In this document: positions 1-8,618 of the stretch, one piece after another
How the letters are laid out: each line of letters starts with the position of its first letter
How positions within the stretch are numbered: position 1 is the stretch's first letter
Source: Gemmatimonadota bacterium
Lineage (GTDB): Bacteria; Gemmatimonadota; Gemmatimonadetes; Gemmatimonadales; Gemmatimonadaceae
Length of the DNA: 64,000 bases
Direction: 5' to 3'
NCBI GenBank assembly: GCA_023249375.1
Contig: JAHFCT010000001.1
Location: forward strand, 212,112 to 276,111
Translations under genes and position numbers: made by a program
The notes under the pieces: model-generated
What the model was told of the DNA's origin: nothing
Database searches by the model: none
The model's input: the letters and a program-made list of their open reading frames with translations, nothing else

Positions 1-1015
1 CATTGAGCGAGGCAAACGACGCGATGCGCGAAAAAATCGTGTCGCGGAACACGTCCAGCGACAGCACGGGAACCGCCACCGCCACCATGAACAGCAGGAA
101 GATCCAATTGCGTCCCATCCGGCGCACGGGACCCATCAACTGCACGATCAGCAGTCCCACGATCAGCGCCACCCAGCTCGAGCGGGCGCGCGTCAACAGC
201 AGCGCCAGCAGTCCCAGCGTCAGCGAAATGACCATCCCGCGGCGCGCCGTACCCAGCATGAAGATCATCCCGACGAGCAGCGCCACGGCATACGGGCCCG
301 GCGAGTTCATCGTCCCGAACGCGCGAAAGCCAAATCGCACCGGCACGCCAATGGAAAACACTTCCGCCATCTCCATCCAGTAGCGGTCCCAGGCCGGCAT
401 CGTGGCAACCTGGTAGAGGCCGTACGCGGCGATCAGCGGCAGCGCCCATTGCAGGAAATCGAGAAACGACTCGCGCAACGCCGGCAGGATGCGCCAGTTG
501 AGGATCAGGTGCATCGAAAAGCTGATCGGCCCGATCCACGTGATCAGTGCATACGTGGCGGGAAACATCCCGACCTTCAGCACGCCGATGAAGAAGCCAT
601 ACGCCACGCCCGCCAGCGTCAGCGTGAACGGGTACAGCAGCGCCCCGCGCAGCTCGCGCGCGCGATAGAGGAGCGTCAGCATCGCCACCATCGTCGCCAG
701 TGTCGGTGCCACCAGCACGATGTTGGCTGGCTTGAACCCGTGTTGGTAGTCGATGACGCGCCGGACGAACGGCGTGAAGAACCAGAGGAAGAACACGAAC
801 GCCACGTAGCGGCTCGGCGCGCGGTAGTATGACACGAGCGCCGCCGTCACCGCGGCCGCCACGAACAGAATCGGATAGAGTCCGCCGCCCGCCCCAAGGA
901 GGCCGGCGAGCGTCACTATGCCGAAGAGGATGAAGGCGACGGTTGACGCCGACGCGGTCGAGCGTCCGCTGCGCTGCGCGGCCGGCGCCAACGGCCTGGC
1001 CGTCACCGCTTCCAT
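1..1015 (-). CDS. O-antigen ligase/polymerase-like membrane protein (C-terminus beyond window)
   Basis: The reverse strand is open from an ATG at 1015 to the left edge, so only about the first 338 residues are visible. The translation is strongly hydrophobic with about eight to ten predicted membrane segments. Near the visible end it carries TRARSSWVALIVGL, which resembles the conserved Wzy_C region of O-antigen ligases and polymerases (small arginine-rich motif followed by a membrane helix). It is the last visible gene of the minus-strand exopolysaccharide operon, 15 bp after the preceding gene. The likely role is polymerisation or ligation of lipid-linked repeat units on the periplasmic face of the inner membrane. 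Ligase and polymerase cannot be told apart from sequence. The family call is by motif and context only. Confidence 0.75.
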   Translation of the reverse strand, partial: MEAVTARPLAPAAQRSGRSTASASTVAFILFGIVTLAGLLGAGGGLYPILFVAAAVTAALVSYYRAPSRYVAFVFFLWFFTPFVRRVIDYQHGFKPANIVLVAPTLATMVAMLTLLYRARELRGALLYPFTLTLAGVAYGFFIGVLKVGMFPATYALITWIGPISFSMHLILNWRILPALRESFLDFLQWALPLIAAYGLYQVATMPAWDRYWMEMAEVFSIGVPVRFGFRAFGTMNSPGPYAVALLVGMIFMLGTARRGMVISLTLGLLALLLTRARSSWVALIVGLLIVQLMGPVRRMGRNWIFLLFMVAVAVPVLSLDVFRDTIFSRIASFASLN

Positions 1016-1030
1016 CAGTCCCCCGGGCCG

Positions 1031-1681
1031 CTAACGCGGCACACCGGAATGTCGGGTGCGCTGCTCGTCGCCGTCACGGCTCCGTCGCGCCCGCCGGATG
1101 CGGCGCCGTACCGTCTGGAACGCGTACGCCAGCAGGGCCACCGCAATGGTCGATGCGGTGCCGTGCGCAAACAGCGAGAACGGCGCCACGCCGGCGTCCA
1201 CCAGCTTGGAAGCATCCGGCGCGCCGGTGTCCACCGGTCCCTGCATGCCGTTCATCTTCGCCAGCAGCGAGACGTCGATGCCAAGCATCATGTTCGGCAG
1301 GGTCGAACTGAAGCCCGGGCTCAGGCGCGGGTCGCTGGCGCGGAAGACGAACATCGTCGTCAGCCACAGTCCCATGAGCATCAGCGTGCTCAGGTACACC
1401 ACGCGCGGCGGCGGCAGGTACCATTTGCGCGGCGTGCGCGACGAGTGCCGCCGTCGGCGTCCGGCCCACGGAGCGTCGAGAATCCACCACGTCAGCACCG
1501 AGACGAGCATGGTGCAGCCGAGGATCAGCGGCGCGACGAGCATCTCGGTGCCCGCCAGCAGGATGCCCGAGATCATGGCCGCGCTGAACTGCCCCGACGA
1601 CGGCACGCGGTCGGTCCCGGTATCGAAGATGTCGGGAACGAGCTCGGACTGCTTGCGGTCGGTTTCTGAATGTATGGCCAT
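1031..1681 (-). CDS. Unknown membrane protein in exopolysaccharide operon
   Basis: This 216-residue protein has three clear hydrophobic stretches at about residues 33-60, 92-111 and 168-190. Between the last two lies a polar, probably periplasmic loop rich in Gly, Pro and Asp, and the C-terminus is very basic (clusters of Arg). I do not recognise a family. It sits between the Wzc-like kinase gene (21 bp upstream) and the O-antigen ligase-like gene, so a role in polysaccharide assembly or export is likely from context only. The ATG at 1681 is the first in the frame. The arginine-rich tail is typical of cytoplasmic positive-inside anchoring. Confidence 0.6.
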   Translation of the reverse strand: MAIHSETDRKQSELVPDIFDTGTDRVPSSGQFSAAMISGILLAGTEMLVAPLILGCTMLVSVLTWWILDAPWAGRRRRHSSRTPRKWYLPPPRVVYLSTLMLMGLWLTTMFVFRASDPRLSPGFSSTLPNMMLGIDVSLLAKMNGMQGPVDTGAPDASKLVDAGVAPFSLFAHGTASTIAVALLAYAFQTVRRRIRRARRSRDGDEQRTRHSGVPR

Positions 1682-1702
1682 GGGCGCGTTCAGTCGGGGT
1701 TC

Positions 1703-4072
1703 CTACCTGCCGTACTCGTAATAGTAGCCGTAGCCCTGACGATAGCGCGACCCGCGGCGCAGTTCGACGTCGTTGAGCACGGCGCCCGCCAGGACGACCT
1801 GCACATTCTTCAGCTGCGCCACCGCGAACTTGAGCTCATCTCGGTCCGTCTTGTCCGAGCGCGCCACAAGCAGCAGCGCATCGGCATTCGCCGCAATCAG
1901 CGCCGCATCGGTGAACAGGTTGAGCGGCGGCGTGTCGAGAAGCACGTAATCGTACTGCTGGCGCAGGCGGTCGAACAGCGGCTGCAGCCGCGTGGCCACC
2001 AGCAGGTCGGCGGGATTCACGCTGGGCGGGCTGCCCAGCGGCAGCACGTCCACCGATCCGCCCGTCTCCATCGAGACGCGCCGAATGCACTCGCCGGGCG
2101 ATGCCTGGCCGTACATCAGGTCAAAGAAACCGGGGGCCGGCGGGATGCCAAACGCCTCGTGCACCGTGCCGCGGCGTGTTTCGGCGTCAATCAGGATCAC
2201 CCGCTGCCCTTGCTGCGCCAGCGTGATCGCCAGATTCACCACCGTCGTCGTCTTGCCGTCACCCGGCAAGGCGCTCGTCACGACAATCACTCGCGGCGCG
2301 CGCGGCGGCGTCAGGTAATTGAGGTTGGTGCGTAGCGCACGATACGCCTCGGCGGCTGGCGTGTGATACTCGCGCGCCGATCCCGGGGCCGATCCCCCCG
2401 AAGCCGCGCGATCGCGCGGCGCATCCGGACGCGCCTCCGCCTCGGTCGGCGGCAATCGGTACGCCCCCGACCGCGTCTGTTGCTGGAGATTCGGAATGAT
2501 GCCGACCACGGGCACGCCCACGATGTTGCGCAGGTCGCCCTCATCGTGAATCGTCGTGTCGAGCCAGTCGCGCAGGAAGGCCACGCCCACGCCGACGAGC
2601 AGGCCGGAGAAGATGGCGACGGCAAAGATCAGCGTCTGCGAGGAGTTCGCCTGCTGGTCCGCGCCCACCGCGTCGTCGAGCATCGACGCCGAGGAGTCGG
2701 GCACCGACGCCTGAATCTCGGCTTCCTTCAGCCGGCCCTGCACCATCTTCATCGTTTCCTGCAGCACCAGGCGGTCGCGCTCAAGGCGCTGAAAGCCCAT
2801 CGCTTCCTCGGGCATCAGCGCCAGCTTGTGCTGCAGCGAATCCACGCGGTGCTGGCGGTCCTCCACCAGCGACACGCGCTGGCTCAGGAAGGCGGCGGCG
2901 CGATCCTGAATCCGTTCCTGCACGTCCGTCATGCGGGCGTTCAGCGCCCGGACGTCGGGGTCATCCGCGGTGCGGCGCTGCAGCAGCGCGTCGCGCTCCG
3001 TGCGCAGCTGCTGCAGCGAGCTGACTTCGCTGGTCGCAATGCCAAGGAACTCCGGCGTCGCCATCGCACGCCGCAAGAACTCGTCGGCACCGGCCGGTCC
3101 CTGCTCGCTCAGCGGGGCGATCGCGCGCGCAATCGCGTCGCGCTCCAGCGTGATGCGGGTCATGTTGTCGCGGAGCAGGTTCATCTCCGAGACGAGGTCC
3201 TGGATCTTGCCGTCGATGCTCGAGACGCCGCGTGCCAGCAGGTAGTCGCGAATCTGCTGCTCCTGATCGTTCAGCTGCTCGCCGACGACCGCGACCTGCC
3301 GCTGCAGGTAGCTGACCGTTGAGCGCGCGCCGCTTGCCGCCAGATCGATGCGGCGCTTCACATAGGCACGGGACAGCACGTTGGGCACCTGCATCGCCTC
3401 CAACGGATCCTTGCCCGTGTACGAGATGCGCAGCACGTTGGCGTCGCGGCCGGCCTGCGCGACGCGCACGGCATCACGCAGCGCCGACGCCACGTCGTTG
3501 CGAGGAAAGACGGTGAACACCAGGCGATCGTAGCGCGACGCACCGCCCGCCAGCTGAATCCATCCCCCTTCAATCGGGATCGGCATCGAATCCGGAAAGC
3601 TGCCCAGCGACTTCTCGCTCGGCAGCAGGCGCACGTCGCGCATGCCGCGGCCGGTGCGGTCGAGCCGGAACGCCTGGGACGGCGCATCGGGATTGATGTG
3701 CGCGGCGCGCACCACTTCGCTCTTCAGCCGGCGCACGGGCTGGTACAGCCCAAGGCGCATGCCCAGCGAATCCACGACGTCATAGGCCAGCTGGCGGCTC
3801 GTGAGGATCTGCGTCGCGGTCGCGAGCACGTTCGTGTAATCGGAGGTGAACATGCCGAACGGGCTCGACGTGTTCTTCTCCTCGATGCGCACGGTCGCGG
3901 ACGACGAAAACACCGGGTCGATGCGGCGCACGGCAAGCATCGCGGCCGCCGTGGCCAGGCCGATGCAGATGACGATGATCCATGCGCTGCGGGCCACCGT
4001 CTGCCACGCGCGCCGAAGGTCGATTTCCTGATTCGCGTCGCCCGGATCGGCGAGGATTGGCAGCTGTTCCAC
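1703..4072 (-). CDS. Wzc-like polysaccharide chain-length regulator and BY-type tyrosine kinase
   Basis: This 789-residue protein fuses an N-terminal Wzz domain (membrane helix about residues 30-50, ion-stable periplasmic coiled coils about 220-420, second membrane helix about 475-495) to a C-terminal bacterial tyrosine kinase. Kinase motifs are intact: Walker A SALPGDGKTT near residue 600, Walker A' VILIDAE near 625 and Walker B VLLDTPP near 711-717. The tail ends in a tyrosine cluster (RYRQGYGYYYEYGR), the usual autophosphorylation site. Such proteins set chain length and cycle between phosphorylated and free forms during Wzy-dependent export. The start is a GTG at 4072 with an AGGTAGGA ribosome site overlapping the end of the upstream wza-like gene. 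The PHP phosphatase at 7806-8618 is a plausible antagonist. Confidence 0.92.
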   Translation of the reverse strand: MEQLPILADPGDANQEIDLRRAWQTVARSAWIIVICIGLATAAAMLAVRRIDPVFSSSATVRIEEKNTSSPFGMFTSDYTNVLATATQILTSRQLAYDVVDSLGMRLGLYQPVRRLKSEVVRAAHINPDAPSQAFRLDRTGRGMRDVRLLPSEKSLGSFPDSMPIPIEGGWIQLAGGASRYDRLVFTVFPRNDVASALRDAVRVAQAGRDANVLRISYTGKDPLEAMQVPNVLSRAYVKRRIDLAASGARSTVSYLQRQVAVVGEQLNDQEQQIRDYLLARGVSSIDGKIQDLVSEMNLLRDNMTRITLERDAIARAIAPLSEQGPAGADEFLRRAMATPEFLGIATSEVSSLQQLRTERDALLQRRTADDPDVRALNARMTDVQERIQDRAAAFLSQRVSLVEDRQHRVDSLQHKLALMPEEAMGFQRLERDRLVLQETMKMVQGRLKEAEIQASVPDSSASMLDDAVGADQQANSSQTLIFAVAIFSGLLVGVGVAFLRDWLDTTIHDEGDLRNIVGVPVVGIIPNLQQQTRSGAYRLPPTEAEARPDAPRDRAASGGSAPGSAREYHTPAAEAYRALRTNLNYLTPPRAPRVIVVTSALPGDGKTTTVVNLAITLAQQGQRVILIDAETRRGTVHEAFGIPPAPGFFDLMYGQASPGECIRRVSMETGGSVDVLPLGSPPSVNPADLLVATRLQPLFDRLRQQYDYVLLDTPPLNLFTDAALIAANADALLLVARSDKTDRDELKFAVAQLKNVQVVLAGAVLNDVELRRGSRYRQGYGYYYEYGR

Positions 4073-4079
4073 TGGGTTC

Positions 4080-4718
4080 CTACCTCTTCGACGAAATCAG
4101 AATGACCGACAGCAAGACGCTGATGGCGGCGCCGAACTGGTTGAACGTCATGATCCACGGCGCCCAGCGCTCGAGGAACGACGGATCGACCACGAGAATC
4201 GCGTCGCCTTCATCAAGCGCCACGCGGTCCAGCCGCAGATCGGCCGCCAGCGCATACCGGCTGCCATCGCGTCCCTTCTGCAGCAGGATGGTCGGCGTCT
4301 CGAGGCTCGTGCCGCGAATGCCGCCCGCCATCGCCACCGCACGGCTCACGGTCATGGTGGGCTCGATCTGCACCACGCCGGGATTTCTCACCTGGCCAAG
4401 CACGGGCAGCGACCGCACCAGCCCGACGTCCACGATGGCGTCGATGATGCGTTTCGTGTAGCCCGCCGTGATGACCGTGGAGAGAGAATCGGAGGTCAGT
4501 CCCGCTGCCAGGATGCGGCCGAGTCCGGGGACAAAGACCTCGCCCCGCCCGTTCACCACCCACTGTCCGCTGAGCTCGGGTTCGCGGTAGACGCGCACCT
4601 TGACTTCATCGCCCGGCAGCACGGTCCACGGACGATCCGGCAGGGGAGCCAGCGCCACGGGCGTGCGCGGGTTGCACGCCGCGAGCAGCAAGGCCGCGGC
4701 GGGCAGGGTGCGGCGCAT
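4080..4718 (-). CDS. Wza-like polysaccharide export lipoprotein
   Basis: This is a polysaccharide biosynthesis/export protein of about 212 residues. The chosen ATG at 4718 gives a compact lipoprotein signal (MRRTLPAAALLLAAC), so the mature protein begins at the lipobox cysteine. Longer in-frame starts up to 4796 would bury this signal and are less likely. After the cysteine comes the export domain (LPGDEVKVRVYREPELSG, where the family has LxPGDxLxIxVxxxPELS) and then a SLBB-like stretch (GQVRNPGVVQIEP). A hydrophobic C-terminal helix follows, matching the outer-membrane helix of Wza. The partner Wzc-like gene starts 7 bp downstream. It would form the outer-membrane exit channel. Confidence 0.88.
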   Translation of the reverse strand: MRRTLPAAALLLAACNPRTPVALAPLPDRPWTVLPGDEVKVRVYREPELSGQWVVNGRGEVFVPGLGRILAAGLTSDSLSTVITAGYTKRIIDAIVDVGLVRSLPVLGQVRNPGVVQIEPTMTVSRAVAMAGGIRGTSLETPTILLQKGRDGSRYALAADLRLDRVALDEGDAILVVDPSFLERWAPWIMTFNQFGAAISVLLSVILISSKR

Positions 4719-4814
4719 GGTTCGATTCAGGAGGAGACGCACGGTCGTTGGGAGCACAGAGTGAAAGACGAGAATCCGAGACATAACGATTGGCACAAAC
4801 GGACCGTCACGAGA

Positions 4815-6290
4815 CTAGAAGGCGCCCTTCATGGAAACCACCGCAGGCACCGTGCGAATCAGGATCACCAGATCGCGCCAGAGCGTCCAGCCGCGCACAT
4901 AGTCGGCCTCGAGTCGAACCACTTCCTCGAAGTCACGAATGGCATTCCGGCCGCCCACCTGCCACGGACCGGTGATCCCGGGAAGCACTTCGAACCGCAC
5001 AAAATGATGCGGCTCGTACCGGAGCACTTCCGACGGCAGCGCCGGCCGCGGACCGACGAGCGACATCTCGCCGCGCAGGACATTCCAGAGCTGCGGCAGT
5101 TCGTCAAGACTCGAGCGGCGCAGGAACCGGCCGATCGCCGTGAGCCGCGGGTCATTGGGCATCTTGAAGATCCGGTGCCCGCCATCGTGAATATTGTCAC
5201 GGGCCACCTCGGCCTGCCGGAACTCCGCGTCGGCCACCATCGTGCGGAACTTCAGGCAGACAAACGGGTCGCCGCCCAACCCGACACGCACTTGCCGGAA
5301 GAGCACCGGCCCGGGTGTCGTCAGCCGTACGAACAGGCTCACGATCCCGAGCACCGGCGACAGCACCAGCAGCCCAAACGCGGCACCCAGCAGATCAATC
5401 ATCCGCTTGAGCACGAGCTGTGACCCGACCAGCGCCGGACGCGAGAGCAGCATCAGCGGCTCCGAGCGCCGGAGCACAAACGATGGTTCGTCAAACTTGC
5501 GGAACGCTTCGCGTCGCGTCGCGTACACGCGCGCCCCAGCGCTTGATGCCGCGATCATCACGCTCTGCAGCGCGACGTCCGACACCGCGCCGACAAGTAC
5601 CAGCGCGTCGGCATTGGATTCGGCGATGCGGTCATAGAGGTGCGACATCCCCTCATTGCCCACCTCGCCCCAGTGCGGCGCGAGTTCGTAGACCGCCGGC
5701 ATCACGCGGCTCACCGCGCCTTCCGAACGGTCTCGGCGCAGCCGTTCGATCTCGGCGGCCGGTCCAAGCACGAGCGTGCGCGCCGCATCGAGCCGGCGGG
5801 GATCAATGGGGCTCAGCGCGCGCGACAGGCCGCGCCGCTGCACCAGCAGCGCCAGCCACAGCGTCACGAGCACCACGCCCACGGCAATCCAGCGTGTCAT
5901 CAGGCCGGGACCCCAGACTTCCGTCCAGCGCGGCAGCGCCAGACCCAGCAGCAACGCGATGAACATCCGCCACGGAATCGCCTGCCGTTCCGTGTAGCTG
6001 TAGCAGCGCGTTGCGACGAGGCAGAAGATGAGTGAGGTGAGACGGCGCGTGAGCGCCGGCGGCGCAATCGGAATAAGTCCGGTGAGAAACGCGTGGCCGT
6101 CGGTGCCAAGCAGCGGCTCCGCCCGCACGAACGGGAGCATCGCGAACGCCGTGAAGATCGCCGCCATCGTCAGCACGTCTGCCGCGACGATGATGGCGCC
6201 ATAGCTCACCTCGCGCCAAAATCGCCGGCGCTGCAAATCGAGCGCGCGATGGCGCAGCTCGAGTCGCGTGAGATGGGCTTGGCTGGACAT
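4815..6290 (-). CDS. Undecaprenyl-phosphate sugar phosphotransferase (WbaP/WcaJ type)
   Basis: This 491-residue integral membrane enzyme is expected to transfer the first sugar-1-phosphate onto undecaprenyl phosphate. The N-terminal half has four to five membrane helices and a CoA-binding/Rossmann-like soluble region around residues 165-265. The C-terminal catalytic domain shows the family motifs: [47 protein letters not shown] and the closing ITGPWQV. It is the first gene of the minus-strand exopolysaccharide operon, divergent from the PilT-like gene. No strong ribosome site is seen before the ATG at 6290. The specific sugar cannot be read from the sequence. Confidence 0.92.
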   Translation of the reverse strand: MSSQAHLTRLELRHRALDLQRRRFWREVSYGAIIVAADVLTMAAIFTAFAMLPFVRAEPLLGTDGHAFLTGLIPIAPPALTRRLTSLIFCLVATRCYSYTERQAIPWRMFIALLLGLALPRWTEVWGPGLMTRWIAVGVVLVTLWLALLVQRRGLSRALSPIDPRRLDAARTLVLGPAAEIERLRRDRSEGAVSRVMPAVYELAPHWGEVGNEGMSHLYDRIAESNADALVLVGAVSDVALQSVMIAASSAGARVYATRREAFRKFDEPSFVLRRSEPLMLLSRPALVGSQLVLKRMIDLLGAAFGLLVLSPVLGIVSLFVRLTTPGPVLFRQVRVGLGGDPFVCLKFRTMVADAEFRQAEVARDNIHDGGHRIFKMPNDPRLTAIGRFLRRSSLDELPQLWNVLRGEMSLVGPRPALPSEVLRYEPHHFVRFEVLPGITGPWQVGGRNAIRDFEEVVRLEADYVRGWTLWRDLVILIRTVPAVVSMKGAF

Positions 6291-6628
6291 GGCGAGAGCG
6301 TCGGACCGGGAGGAGTTCAGGGACGAGCAGCGGGGTGCCCGAGACTTCGAACTGTGCGCGAATCAGCTGTTCATACGGAATTCAGGTCGATACCGAAAGC
6401 CCCCAACATCATATAGTAGGTTGTTGTCAGGAGTGCCCCTCGGTGCCGCTGTCCATCGCTTGACAGGAAGTTACGGGATTGTTTATCTTTCGTCCAGTAT
6501 AAAGAAACAGTACAGTTAGGATGCCGGATTACCGCTCTGCGTGTCATTACGGACAGGACGGTCGTCTTTGATCAAACATCGCCGGACCTCGTTCAAGTCT
6601 CCCGACCGCCCGGATCATCTTTGTGACC
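6291..6628. other. Divergent intergenic region, exopolysaccharide operon / PilT-like gene
   Basis: These 338 bp separate two divergent genes and are clearly richer in A+T than the flanks around 6400-6510. I see one good plus-strand sigma-70 type promoter (6460-6489). No convincing minus-strand promoter was found by eye for the exopolysaccharide operon, although a TATATG-like patch lies near 6410-6420. No ORF here looks real. Confidence 0.6.
6460..6489 (+). promoter_or_regulatory. Sigma-70 type promoter for PilT-like gene
   Basis: A perfect -35 hexamer TTGACA at 6460-6465 is followed 18 bp later by TATCTT at 6484-6489 (four of six matches to the -10 consensus). A start near 6497 would give a leader of about 130 nt. 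Confidence 0.5.
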
Positions 6629-7792
6629 ATGTCTGCTACCGTGAAGACTGACGAGACGCCCAGCCCGGGAGATGAACGGCGCTTCCGCCCAGGCGGCAGC
6701 GCGGCGCAGATCGAACGCCTGCGGCAGTTCCTGACGGAAGCCATTCAGCGCGGCGCGAGCGACGTGCACATTCGGGCGGGCGACGTCGTCTACGCCCGCA
6801 TTCACGGTCAACTGGTTCCGCTCGACACACCGGTCCTTGGCGCGCTCGACACGCGGGAACTCGCGATGCACATGCTCGCGACCGCGCCCAACGCGCCGAC
6901 GCTCGACGAAGTCCACGACTACACGGGTCCGTGGAGCGCACCGGGCATCGCGCGTTTTCGCATCAGCATCCTCAAGCAGCGCTCGTCGTACATGGTGGTC
7001 ATGCGCGTCATCCCCGACGTGCTCCCCACCTTCGAGTCGCTTGGCCTGCCCGCGTCGCTCGGCCGCACCGTGCTCAGTGACTTCGGCTTGGTGCTCATCA
7101 GCGGCGTCCCCGGCTCGGGCCGCACCAGCACCATGGCGGCGCTCGTCAACCATCTCAACGTGCACGCGCCGGCGCGTCGTCACGTGGTGTCAGTCGAGCC
7201 GTCGATCGAGTTTCTGCACAAGAGCCAGAAGTGCTCGGTGACGCAGCGCGAAGTCGGCATCGACACCGACTCGTACGTGGCCGGCATGCGCGCTGCGCTC
7301 GATCAGGACGCCGACGTTGTGGTGGTGGGCGAGTTGTCCGGCGCCGAGATGATCGAGATGGCCTTCCGCGCCGTCGAGCAGGGCCGCTTGGTGCTCGCCA
7401 AGACGCAGGCCGGCGACGTCACGAGCGCCATCAAGGCGCTGCTCGCCAACTTCCCGGCCGATGCACAGGACCAGGTGCGGTTGCATCTCGCCGAAACACT
7501 GCGCTGCGTCCTCGCCCAGCGGCTCCTGCCGCGTGCCGACGGCAACGGCCGCGTGCTCGCCGCCGAGTTGTTGCTGATGAATCCCGGCGTCCGCGAAGTG
7601 CTCAGCGATCCGGGCCGCCTGCACGAGCTGCGCGGCGTGCTCGCCGAGGGGCGCGCGCAATTCGGTACGCAGACGTTCGACCAGCATCTGGCGGATCTCG
7701 TGATCGCCGGCCGGGTCTCCTTCGACGTCGCGGTCATCCTCGCCACCAACTCGCTGGACTTCGAGCTGCAGCTGCGCGGTCTGCGCCGCTAA
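6629..7792 (+). CDS. PilT/PilU-like ATPase with degenerate catalytic motifs
   Basis: The protein is about 387 residues and keeps the full PilT layout: N-terminal PAS-like domain (GASDVHIRAGD), an FRISILKQR arginine stretch, then a RecA-like core. The core motifs are altered. The P-loop reads GVPGSGRTST, with Arg where family members have Lys. The Asp box is VEPSIEF rather than VEDPIEF. Walker B keeps its Glu (VVVVGE). The His box, normally ATLHT, reads AKTQAG. Normal type IV pilus retraction ATPases need these residues, so this may be a regulatory or inactive paralogue. It stands alone, divergent from the exopolysaccharide operon, with no other pilus gene nearby. The start is ATG 6629 or the GTG two codons earlier at 6623. 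Confidence 0.85.
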   Translation: MSATVKTDETPSPGDERRFRPGGSAAQIERLRQFLTEAIQRGASDVHIRAGDVVYARIHGQLVPLDTPVLGALDTRELAMHMLATAPNAPTLDEVHDYTGPWSAPGIARFRISILKQRSSYMVVMRVIPDVLPTFESLGLPASLGRTVLSDFGLVLISGVPGSGRTSTMAALVNHLNVHAPARRHVVSVEPSIEFLHKSQKCSVTQREVGIDTDSYVAGMRAALDQDADVVVVGELSGAEMIEMAFRAVEQGRLVLAKTQAGDVTSAIKALLANFPADAQDQVRLHLAETLRCVLAQRLLPRADGNGRVLAAELLLMNPGVREVLSDPGRLHELRGVLAEGRAQFGTQTFDQHLADLVIAGRVSFDVAVILATNSLDFELQLRGLRR

Positions 7793-7805
7793 GCGCGCCC
7801 TCGCA

Positions 7806-8618
7806 TCACCGCGAGCCGAGGAGCCGCGCCCACCACGGGCGCGGCTCTTTTGTTCGCGCTCCCGTTGGCGGAACGGGACGCGGCGACTCATCGCGCACGA
7901 GCCGCGCCGGATTTTCGCAGAACAGCAGCTCCGCAATCTCAGCCGCGCCGCTCTGTGCCAGCGCGGTTCTCGCCGCTGACACCGCCGGCGCGCCGCGGCC
8001 GTGGTAATCGGACGATCCGTATTCCACCCACCCGCGCGCGAGCAGCGCCAGCGCCCGGCGCTTGGGGCCGTCGCCGTGATTGCCGATGAGTGAACCGGCG
8101 TTCACCTGGAAGTACGCACCCGCATAGCGCAGCGCGACGAGTTGCTCAAGTGAATCATCGACGTTGCGGTAGCGCTCGGGATGTGCCAGCACCGGCTGGT
8201 ATCCGTTGGCGCGCAGCGCGCGCATGGCGTAGTCGGCGTGCGACAGCGGCAGTTGCAGGCCGGGATACTCGACGAGCACGTAGCGTCCGCCGTGCAAGCG
8301 CAGCCGCTCGTCCCTGACATCGGGGTCCGGCACATCGAGCATCAGCTCAACGCCGCGCAACAGCTGCACGCCGCTTGCCGCCACCTCGGCGTCGGAGCGG
8401 AGCGCCGCATACCCGGCGTCAAGCCGCGCGAGTCGCTCCGCCGCCATGGGAGGCGCGAGCGTCAGCGATCCGTCGAAATGCGGCGTCGTGATCGCTGTCG
8501 TCACGCCGTCGCGCGCCAGCGCTGCCACGGCCGCGCGCGACTCGGCGAGGTCTTGCGCCCCGTCATCGACTCCCGGAATCAGGTGGCTGTGGAAGTCGGT
8601 GGCGGTGCGCAGCGTCAT
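7806..8618 (-). CDS. CpsB/YwqE-type tyrosine-protein phosphatase (PHP domain)
   Basis: This 270-residue metal-dependent phosphatase of the PHP family opens with the diagnostic DFHSHLIPGVDDGA (residues 8-21), followed by TTPHF, RGVELML, LAHPERYRN and SSDYHGRG, which together supply the metal-binding His, Asp and Glu residues. Homologues (CpsB, YwqE) dephosphorylate the tyrosine-rich tail of Wzc/CpsD kinases and so tune capsule length. The matching kinase lies at 1703-4072 on the same strand, though separated by the divergent PilT-like gene. The gene overlaps the upstream epimerase gene by 4 bp (ATGA), implying co-translation. Confidence 0.9.
   Translation of the reverse strand: MTLRTATDFHSHLIPGVDDGAQDLAESRAAVAALARDGVTTAITTPHFDGSLTLAPPMAAERLARLDAGYAALRSDAEVAASGVQLLRGVELMLDVPDPDVRDERLRLHGGRYVLVEYPGLQLPLSHADYAMRALRANGYQPVLAHPERYRNVDDSLEQLVALRYAGAYFQVNAGSLIGNHGDGPKRRALALLARGWVEYGSSDYHGRGAPAVSAARTALAQSGAAEIAELLFCENPARLVRDESPRPVPPTGARTKEPRPWWARLLGSR
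7821..7851 (+). terminator. Rho-independent terminator of PilT-like gene
   Basis: An 11-bp perfect stem (GAGCCGCGCCC / GGGCGCGGCTC) with a 5-nt loop is followed by TTTT. It lies inside the 3' coding end of the convergent phosphatase gene; only the plus orientation has the T tract. Confidence 0.8.
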
